Of a stretch of DNA of 11,963 nt, positions 6,171 to 11,963 are shown piece by piece. The position numbers and the translations under genes are program-made. Under the pieces are notes generated by a model. It worked only from the letters and a program-made list of their open reading frames with translations. It searched no databases and was not told the DNA's origin. Within the stretch, counting starts at the first letter, position 1, and every line of letters begins with the position of its first letter. The DNA comes from an uncultured Clostridium sp. (GTDB taxonomy: Bacteria > Bacillota > Clostridia > TANB77 > CAG-508), in contig CABUKD010000044.1 of the NCBI GenBank assembly GCA_902492105.1, positions 1-11,963 of the forward strand, written 5' to 3'.

Positions 6171-7166
6171 TTGAATAATAATACTTTAAAAAATTTATTA
6201 ATTGAATATGATAAAAAGAAAATTAGGGCTGAAGAAATGGCTCAAAGGGAAAAGCAAAAAATTTATGATGAATTTCCGGCTCTTTCTGAAATTGATCAAA
6301 AATTAAGTAGTTTAGCTTTATCTACCATGAAAGAATTAGCTCTTAATAATAATGAAAAATTACTAAAAGATTTTAACAAAAAAATAGAAGAATTAAAAAA
6401 AGAAAAGGAAAAAATATTAGCTTCCATTGGTGATAGAGCACAATTAATGCAGCCTCAATATGAATGTAAAAAATGTAAAGATACAGGTTATATTTTAGAT
6501 GGAAATAGCACCAAAATGTGTAGTTGTCTTACACAAAAAATTTATGATATAGAATATAATAAATCTAATATTCATAATTTAGAAAAACAAAACTTTAAAA
6601 ATTTTAATATAAATTTATATTCTACTAAAGTAGATCCACAAAAATATGAGTCTGATATATCTCCTAGAGAAAATATTGAATTAATTTTAAAAATTTGTAA
6701 AGATTTTATTCAACATTTTGATGATGTAGAAGAAAAAAATTTATTATTTACAGGAAAAACAGGATTGGGTAAAACTTTTTTATCTAGCTGTATTGCCAAC
6801 GAATTATTAAAACAAGGAAAAACAGTTTTATACCAAACTGCTTCTGTTATGTTAGATACCATTATTGGTTATCGCTTTGGAAAACCAAATATTCCATCAG
6901 ATATTTATGACCATTTATTAAATGTAGATTTATTAATTATTGATGATTTAGGCACAGAAGGCGTAAATAATATGAAATTAGTAGAATTATTTAATATTAT
7001 CAATAGCAGATTATTAAATACTCATAAATCTACAAAGACTATTATTTCTACTAATTTAAGTTTGCAGTCCTTATTTGAAACTTATGATGAAAGAATTGTT
7101 TCAAGATTAGTAGGAAATTACCATATTTGTTATTTTTTTGGAGAAGATATTCGTTTTACAAAATAA
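6171..7166 (+). CDS. DnaC/DnaI-like helicase-loader ATPase
   Basis: Encodes 331 aa from a TTG start. The next in-frame ATG is codon 23 and has no ribosome binding site. Family members also begin shortly before a conserved LxxxLxEYDKK-type helix, which supports TTG. Residues 1-85 form a charged helical region, probably a coiled coil and helicase-binding domain. A zinc-finger-like motif follows: C99, C102 in CKKCKDTGY, and C117, C119 in CSC. The AAA+ domain has Walker A GKTGLGKT (195-202), Walker B LLIIDD (254-259), a sensor Asn in ISTNLS (295), and a conserved arginine region RIVSRLVGNY (308-317). Such proteins use ATP to load the replicative helicase on single-stranded DNA. It follows a DnaD-type primosome gene, which fits a shared job. 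A strong terminator lies downstream. Confidence 0.9.
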   Translation: MNNNTLKNLLIEYDKKKIRAEEMAQREKQKIYDEFPALSEIDQKLSSLALSTMKELALNNNEKLLKDFNKKIEELKKEKEKILASIGDRAQLMQPQYECKKCKDTGYILDGNSTKMCSCLTQKIYDIEYNKSNIHNLEKQNFKNFNINLYSTKVDPQKYESDISPRENIELILKICKDFIQHFDDVEEKNLLFTGKTGLGKTFLSSCIANELLKQGKTVLYQTASVMLDTIIGYRFGKPNIPSDIYDHLLNVDLLIIDDLGTEGVNNMKLVELFNIINSRLLNTHKSTKTIISTNLSLQSLFETYDERIVSRLVGNYHICYFFGEDIRFTK

Positions 7167-7259
7167 AAATGCTATCCTAAATTTATTTTAATAAAAGTAT
7201 TAGAACTGCTTTTGAGATTTTTAAAGACTTGCGTGAGTGACCATTGTTTTTATATAAAA

Positions 7260-7294
7260 AGAATAATCAGGAACAATATTTTCCTGATTATTCT
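7260..7294. terminator. Bidirectional terminator between the helicase-loader gene and gyrA
   Basis: A perfect 14-bp stem (7260-7273 with 7281-7294) encloses a seven-base loop. CTTTTA follows on the plus strand, and on the minus strand the stem is followed by CTTTTT, so it can end both convergent transcripts. A separate perfect 14-nt A/T palindrome (7247-7260) abuts its left side. Confidence 0.9.
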
Positions 7295-7310
7295 CTTTTA
7301 TATATAAATT

Positions 7311-9767
7311 TTATTCTTCTCCATTTTCTTCTGGTTTAATGGTTTCTATGCTAACTACTTTTCCTTCATTTGTTCTCATTAATGTTACACCTTGTGTTGA
7401 TCTTCCAAGAACACTAATATCTTTTACTTTTAATCTAATAATGGTTCCGTTGTCTGTAATTAACATTACATCTTCGTCATCTGTTGCAATACGAATACCT
7501 ACTAATTTTCCTGTTTTAGGTGTAATTTTATAAGTAATAACTCCTTTTCCACCTCTAGTTTGTACTCTATATTCTTCTAATTCTGTCCTTTTTCCAAAAC
7601 CATTTTCTGTTATAGCAAGTAATGTAGCATTTTTATTACCTTCTATAATAGATTCCATGCCAATAACGCTATCTTCTTCATCCAAACGAATTCCAATTAC
7701 CCCTTGTGCTGTTCTTCCCATTGGTCTTACATCTTTTTCACTAAAGGTAATGCAAGATCCTTCTTCTGTAACTAATACAACATTATCCTGCCCATCTGTT
7801 AAACGAACATCAATTAATTCATCATCTTCTCTTAAGGTAATAGAAAGTAATCCATTTTTTCTGTTACTGTCAAATTCATTTAATGGTGTCTTTTTAATAA
7901 AACCTTTTTTGGTTCCCATTAATAAATATTTTCCATCTGCAAAATTACTAATTGGAATAACAGCTGATATTTTTTCTCCTGCATCTAGTCTTAATAAATT
8001 AACAATAGCTGTACCTTTTGCAGTTCTTCCTGCCTCTGGAATTTCATATCCTCTTAAACGATATAACTTTCCTTTGTTGCTAAAGAATAATATAGTATCA
8101 TGAGTAGAAGCTGTAAAGATTTGTTTTACAAAATCGTCTTCTCTTGTTGCTAATCCTGTAATTCCTTTTCCTCCACGTTTTTGGCTTTTGTATGTGTCTA
8201 TTGGCATTCTTTTTACATAACCAAAATGGGTTAAAGTAATAACAGTCTGTTCTTCTTTTACTAAATCTTCGATATCAATTTCGCCTTCTGCTGCTACTAT
8301 TTTTGTTCTTCTTTCATCACCATATTTTTGTTTAATTTCTAACAATTCTTCTTTGATAATATCAAATACTAATTTTTCACTTGCCAAAACCGCTCTTAAA
8401 TGTTCAATCAATTTCATTAATTCGTTATATTCTTCATCTATTTTTTCTCTTTGCAAGCCTGATAATGTTTTTAATCTCATATCTAAAATTGCTTGTGCTT
8501 GAATTTCAGAAAGATTGAATCTTTCCATTAATCTTTCTTTTGCATCATCATAAGAATTACGAATGATTTCAATTACTTCATCAATATTATCTAATGCAAT
8601 TCTTAATCCTTCTAAAATATGTGCTCTTGCCAATGCTTTGTCTAAGTCAAATTGAGTTCTACGAAGAATTACAGTTTTTCTATGGTCTATATAATAGTCT
8701 AAGCATTGTCTTAGTGTTAAAATTTTAGGTTCTCCATTTACTAAAGCAAGCATAATAATTCCAAAAGTATCTTGTAATTGTGTATGCTTATATAATTGAT
8801 TTAAAATAACTTGAGCATTTACATCTCTTTTTAGTTCAATTACGATTCTTACTTTACATTCTCTATCTGATTCATCTCTAATTTCAGAAATTCCTTCAAT
8901 TCTCTTTTCTTTTACAAGTGTAGCAATATTTTCAATCAATTTAGCTTTATTTACTTGATATGGAAGAGAAGTTACAATAATTCTTTGTTTATTATTGCTC
9001 ATTTCTTCTATTTCACATTCTGCACGTACGGTAATTTTTCCTCTACCTGTAGTATAAGCTTGTTTAATTCCTTCTAGTCCTAAAATAACACCTTCTGTTG
9101 GGAAATCTGGTCCTTTAATAACTTCCATTAGTTGTTCTTCTGTAACATTATCTTCATCAATAATTCTAATAATTCCATTAATAACTTCTGTTAAATTATG
9201 TGGTGGAATATTAGTTGCCATACCTACTGCTATACCAGAAGAACCATTAATTAGTAATGCTGGTATTTTAGAAGGGAGTACTGTTGGTTCTTGCAAACGA
9301 TCATCATAGTTTGGCATGAAGTCTACTGTATTTTTTTCTATGTCTTCTAGCATTGTTTCTGCAATTTTGGCCATTCTTGCTTCTGTATACCTCATAGCTG
9401 CGGCACCATCACCATCAATAGAACCAAAATTTCCATGACCATCAATTAATGGATATCTTTGTGTAAAATCTTGTGCTAAACGTACCATTGCATCATATAC
9501 AGAAGAATCTCCATGTGGATGGTATCTTCCTAAAACAGAACCTACTGTATTAGCGCACTTTCTGTATGGCTTGTCTGATGTAATTCCATCTTCATACATA
9601 GCATATAAAATTCTTCTATGTACTGGTTTTAAACCATCTCTTACATCTGGAAGAGCTCTTGATACAATAACGCTCATTGCATAGTCAATATAGGCTGTAC
9701 GCATTTCTTTTTCAATGTCACGTTCTATTATTTTTCCGTCATTTCTTTTTTCGTCATTTGCTTCCAT
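7311..9767 (-). CDS. gyrA: DNA gyrase subunit A
   Basis: Encodes 818 aa, the usual length. GyrA is the DNA breakage-reunion subunit of the A2B2 gyrase that puts negative supercoils into DNA using ATP hydrolysed by GyrB. The N-terminus carries DYAMSVIVSRALPDVRDGLKPVHRR. The active-site tyrosine is Y127 in AAMRYTEARM. The quinolone-resistance region reads HPHGDSSVYD (83-92), so the positions equivalent to E. coli Ser83 and Asp87 are Ser88 and Asp92, the unmutated state. The C-terminal beta-pinwheel holds the GyrA box QKRGGKG (529-535), which separates it from ParC, plus the related QTRGGKG near 736-742. A GAGG ribosome binding site lies 7 nt before the ATG. It has its own promoter. gyrB is not in the window, so it is not immediately upstream as in many relatives. 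Confidence 0.98.
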   Translation of the reverse strand: MEANDEKRNDGKIIERDIEKEMRTAYIDYAMSVIVSRALPDVRDGLKPVHRRILYAMYEDGITSDKPYRKCANTVGSVLGRYHPHGDSSVYDAMVRLAQDFTQRYPLIDGHGNFGSIDGDGAAAMRYTEARMAKIAETMLEDIEKNTVDFMPNYDDRLQEPTVLPSKIPALLINGSSGIAVGMATNIPPHNLTEVINGIIRIIDEDNVTEEQLMEVIKGPDFPTEGVILGLEGIKQAYTTGRGKITVRAECEIEEMSNNKQRIIVTSLPYQVNKAKLIENIATLVKEKRIEGISEIRDESDRECKVRIVIELKRDVNAQVILNQLYKHTQLQDTFGIIMLALVNGEPKILTLRQCLDYYIDHRKTVILRRTQFDLDKALARAHILEGLRIALDNIDEVIEIIRNSYDDAKERLMERFNLSEIQAQAILDMRLKTLSGLQREKIDEEYNELMKLIEHLRAVLASEKLVFDIIKEELLEIKQKYGDERRTKIVAAEGEIDIEDLVKEEQTVITLTHFGYVKRMPIDTYKSQKRGGKGITGLATREDDFVKQIFTASTHDTILFFSNKGKLYRLRGYEIPEAGRTAKGTAIVNLLRLDAGEKISAVIPISNFADGKYLLMGTKKGFIKKTPLNEFDSNRKNGLLSITLREDDELIDVRLTDGQDNVVLVTEEGSCITFSEKDVRPMGRTAQGVIGIRLDEEDSVIGMESIIEGNKNATLLAITENGFGKRTELEEYRVQTRGGKGVITYKITPKTGKLVGIRIATDDEDVMLITDNGTIIRLKVKDISVLGRSTQGVTLMRTNEGKVVSIETIKPEENGEE

Positions 9768-9804
9768 TTTTTTACCTCTTTTCTAGTCTTTTTCATACAT
9801 TTGT

Positions 9805-9833
9805 ATTATACTAAAACAAGCAAAAATATGCAA
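9805..9833 (-). promoter_or_regulatory. Sigma-A promoter of gyrA
   Basis: On the minus strand TTGCAT (9828-9833) and a perfect TATAAT (9805-9810) are 17 bp apart. The predicted start near 9798 leaves a short leader of about 30 nt before the gyrA ATG, with no room for a structured regulatory element. The terminator at 9846-9884 separates it from the upstream nuclease gene, so gyrA is transcribed on its own. Confidence 0.75.
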
Positions 9834-9845
9834 GTAAAAATCCAT

Positions 9846-9884
9846 AAAAAAGTAAGAAAAATCAATGATTTTGCTTACTTTTTT
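9846..9884 (-). terminator. Terminator of the Rpn-family nuclease gene
   Basis: A nearly perfect 19-bp inverted repeat (9846-9864 with 9866-9884, one mismatch) has A-runs at the left end and T-runs at the right, as in a classical intrinsic terminator. On the minus strand it lies about 10 nt after the stop codon of the nuclease gene and ends in six U residues. It is symmetric enough to act in either direction. Confidence 0.85.
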
Positions 9885-9894
9885 AGGTTGTTTT

Positions 9895-10776
9895 TTATAG
9901 CTTTTCTATTTCTTCTCTTGATAAATTTGTTATTTTCATAATTGTTTCTAATGTTATTTTTTCTTCTTTCATTTTTTTGGCTATTAATTTTACTCCTTCT
10001 TCCTTACCTTTCGTATATCCAGTATATTCTGCTTCTCGTTCATCTAATATTGCTTTTTCCCTTAATTCTGCTAATCTTCTTACTACTTTGTCATCACTCA
10101 TATGTTCTAACTTTTTTTTGGCTTGTCTCATACTTTCATTATTTTTCATATATCCCTGCACCTCTTTACTTTCTGGATTATTCAAGAAGTACAACCATTC
10201 TATAAGCTTTTTTTCTTTTCCTTCTGCGTTTAACTTGTACATCTTAGATAATTGTATTATATGAAACTCCAAGTCTTCTGTCAATATGTATTTTCTTTCA
10301 TTTTCTTCAATTATTTTCCATTTACTATGATATTTTACGTTTTTTAATTCTTCTATTTCAAAATCTGCTATTAATATTACAATAGTTCTTTTTAATTGTT
10401 TGTAATCTTCACCTTTTTTTAATTCTTTTGTATATTGCTTTGACCAATAATATAACATTCTTTTTATTAAGTTTTTCTTGTTTGTTAGTTGCATCTCAAT
10501 GTTACAATATTCTGTGTTATTGATTTTTGCTAATATATCAACAATTCCCATTTTTCCTTCTGGTATTTCTCTTCTTAAAATTATATTTTCGTCTAGGCTA
10601 ATCTCATTAATTTCTTCGCTTAACATAGAACTTAAAAAATCCTTTGTAATTTTCTCGCTTCCCACTTCTCCAAATAAAATTTGGAATATAACATCTAATT
10701 TTGGAGATAAAATATCTTTTGCTTTTGTATCAGAATTTTCATTGTAGTTTGAATTAAAATCATTTTTTGGAATCAT
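9895..10776 (-). CDS. Rpn-family PD-(D/E)XK nuclease (transposase-like)
   Basis: Encodes 293 aa, with AAGGAG 9 nt before the ATG. It matches the recombination-promoting nuclease / PD-(D/E)XK family transposase group. The N-terminal DILSPKLDVIFQILFGE is the conserved opening. The nuclease core follows: D80 in MGIVDILAKI, then E94 and Q96 in CNIEMQ (the family's ExQ form), then RMLYYWSKQYTKELKKGEDY. The C-terminal third is helical and highly charged, with the GYTKGKEEG stretch common in the family. Known members (E. coli RpnA type) are DNA endonucleases that raise RecA-independent recombination. Despite the transposase label they usually have no recognisable element ends, and I see none here. 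Single-gene unit: its own terminator follows and the next upstream gene is an unrelated broken frame. The catalytic residues and length look intact. Confidence 0.88.
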   Translation of the reverse strand: MIPKNDFNSNYNENSDTKAKDILSPKLDVIFQILFGEVGSEKITKDFLSSMLSEEINEISLDENIILRREIPEGKMGIVDILAKINNTEYCNIEMQLTNKKNLIKRMLYYWSKQYTKELKKGEDYKQLKRTIVILIADFEIEELKNVKYHSKWKIIEENERKYILTEDLEFHIIQLSKMYKLNAEGKEKKLIEWLYFLNNPESKEVQGYMKNNESMRQAKKKLEHMSDDKVVRRLAELREKAILDEREAEYTGYTKGKEEGVKLIAKKMKEEKITLETIMKITNLSREEIEKL

Positions 10777-10934
10777 AAATAAAATCTCCTTATTGATTTG
10801 AAATAAAATTGTTTTCTTTGAATTAATTTGAAATAAATATCTTGAAATTATAGAATATATATTTTAAAAATAGATTATAAAAGTCAAGAATTTTAAAAAT
10901 ATTATTTACTCTATTTTTTTGTCAACTTTTTTAT

Positions 10935-11693
10935 TTAATTTACTAAAAATCCGGCCAATTCTAATTGTTCTTGTGTCAAATTAAAATTATGTCCATTATT
11001 TTTAATAATTAAATGTAAATTTTCTATTTCTCGTGCTTGTTTTAAAGTAGTTTCTAATGGAAGAGTTTCTTTTAATCTTTCTTTTATTTTTTGATATTCT
11101 CTTTCCATTCCTTCAAAATCCTGTGCATTATAATATTCTCTCCAGTTATTTTCATATTTACCTAATTTTTCAATATGATCTAATTGATTTACAAATTCAT
11201 CTTCAATATTATTGCTTACATTATCTAAGATAACATCTTTCCCTTGACTAATTAAACTAGCAACATTACTTGGAATCCATCCTTGTTTTGTTGTAAAAGA
11301 TAAAGTAGAATCTAATACATTGGAAATTCCATCTATAATACCTCCATTTTTTACTGCATTTTGTGCTTGCGAAACATTTTCAAATTTCCCTGTAAAAATT
11401 CCAGTTACACTTTTTCCTAATTCTACAGCGCTATTAATTGCTTTATCAATTCCTTCTTTTAAACCTCCTCTTAATAAGCTATCTTTTACATCAATGATTT
11501 GATTTTCTACAAAATCTGGTAATACCCATCTTAATCCTAAATCAATTGCAGTATTTACTACTTGTAATCAAGTAGTGTCCAAAAAATGAGTTTGTTCTTT
11601 TTCGGTTACTAATTCATTTTGTTTTATTGTTTGCTCTAAGTTTTGATTGATTTCGTTTTGATTCGTAACCACTTCATTTAAAATATTAGCCAT
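10935..11693 (-). pseudogene. Unknown protein gene interrupted by one in-frame TGA
   Basis: From ATG 11693 (GGAGGG at 11698-11703) one frame runs 252 codons to TAA at 10935-10937, broken only by TGA at codon 42 (11568-11570). The first part reads MANILNEVVTNQNEINQNLE and the last residues before the stop are THFLDTT. Afterwards the protein character continues without a shift: VVNTAIDLGLRWVLPDFVEN, VTGIFTGKFENVSQAQNA, WREYYNAQDFEGMEREYQ, ending LTQEQLELAGFLVN. Codon use is the same on both sides and no alternative start follows the TGA until Met near codon 193. I do not recognise a domain. There are no signal peptide or membrane helices; it looks soluble and mostly helical, with a Gln/Asn/Glu-rich N-terminus. 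A T-to-G change in a TTA Leu codon would explain the TGA. Readthrough cannot be excluded. Confidence 0.75.
11557..11576. repeat. Perfect palindrome containing the in-frame TGA
   Basis: An 8-bp inverted repeat (11557-11564 with 11569-11576) encloses four bases. In the interrupted minus-strand gene it spans the TGA at 11568-11570: the TG closes one arm and the A is the first loop base. Changing the G back to T would break one pair. It could be coincidence, a stop-codon stem-loop, or a scar of a mobile insertion. Confidence 0.7.
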
Positions 11694-11703
11694 TTTTCCC
11701 TCC

Positions 11704-11963
11704 TTAATTATTAATTTTATTTAATTTTATTTTTATTGTTGGAATTAATAATTAATTATTTTTGGTCTAATTTTTTATTATTCCTTTATTTCAAAATTAG
11801 AATATTTATTTTTAAAATTATTATCTGTTTCGTTTTTAATTATTTTGTTTTCTCAATATTTTTTTATTTGAATTATTTTTTAAATGATAAAATAATTTTG
11901 AAAAATAATTTTTATAATTTACTTTATTTAATATTGTTTTTTTATTTAATATTTTTTTACTAA
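11704..11963. other. Very A+T-rich intergenic sequence, no gene seen
   Basis: About 260 bases of almost pure A and T upstream of the interrupted gene, reaching the window edge. The only open frame (from TTG 11736 on plus, Phe/Leu/Ile/Asn-rich, running off the end) has no ribosome binding site and a composition expected from A+T-rich noise. I found no promoter I would defend for the interrupted gene, although it must lie here or beyond the edge. Confidence 0.6.

Noticed and set aside
7657..8103. A 148-codon plus-strand open frame opposite gyrA
   Set aside because: gyrA is unmistakable on the other strand; this frame has no ribosome binding site and no recognisable protein pattern.
10777..10934. 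TTGACA and TTGACT hexamers on the minus strand upstream of the nuclease gene
   Set aside because: No -10 hexamer lies at acceptable spacing, and such matches are common by chance in this A+T-rich stretch.
11560..11600. A possible insertion-sequence end near the TGA (AGTGTCC followed by a run of A)
   Set aside because: The reading frame continues across it without a shift and there is no second end, transposase or target duplication.
10935..11693. Reassignment of TGA to an amino acid in this genome
   Set aside because: All other genes use TGG for Trp and have no internal TGA, so one TGA is better explained by mutation or local recoding.
11736..11963. A 75-codon open frame running off the right edge
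   Set aside because: It starts at TTG without a ribosome binding site, and its Phe/Leu/Ile/Tyr/Asn composition is what almost pure A+T sequence yields by chance.

Overview
The window comes from a low-GC, Gram-positive-type genome, most likely an anaerobic Clostridia-like Bacillota. The grounds are the very high A+T content, strong GGAG-type ribosome binding sites, consensus-like sigma-A promoters, a DnaD-domain protein next to a DnaC-like ATPase, and pilin-like proteins starting with the GITLIALVVT motif. TGG is the Trp codon throughout and every intact gene ends in TAA, so there is no sign of a TGA=Trp code. The species cannot be named from the sequence.

Layout. (1) 1-500: a short tandem repeat, a 99-aa two-helix membrane protein on +, and a hairpin that can terminate from both sides. 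(2) 507-4598, minus strand: two adjacent genes for secreted or anchored pilin-like proteins, probably an operon. The upstream one (429 aa) ends in a formylglycine-generating-enzyme/C-type-lectin-like domain. The downstream one (920 aa) has a long stalk of fibronectin-like and bacterial Ig-like modules and a different C-terminal domain. (3) 4599-5003: an intergenic region with divergent promoters. Its minus-strand half reads as a leader: strong promoter, ribosome binding site, a tiny ORF through a (GA)n microsatellite, and an intrinsic terminator just before the pilin-like operon. (4) 5004-7166, plus strand: a DnaD/DnaB-type primosome protein and a DnaC/DnaI-type helicase-loader ATPase. The ATPase appears to start at TTG with a perfect hairpin between its Shine-Dalgarno sequence and the start. 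(5) 7311-9767, minus: gyrA with its own promoter, facing the loader gene across a strong shared terminator. (6) 9895-10776, minus: an Rpn-family PD-(D/E)XK nuclease. (7) 10935-11693, minus: a 252-codon reading frame of unknown function interrupted by one in-frame TGA that lies inside a perfect palindrome. (8) 11704-11963: extremely A+T-rich sequence with nothing I can support as a gene.

How it fits together. The replication genes (primosome protein, helicase loader, gyrA) form a housekeeping core. The pilin-like operon is the accessory, surface-facing part. The most interesting structure is its leader. Gaining one GA unit, or losing two, would put the tiny ORF in a frame that stays open through the whole terminator hairpin and stops at its base; the present frame stops 68 nt before the hairpin. 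This suggests, as a hypothesis, phase-variable, translation-coupled attenuation of the surface operon. Secondary points are the change in arginine codon use at the C-terminal ends of both surface genes, the SD-hairpin-TTG arrangement, and the TGA-interrupted gene.
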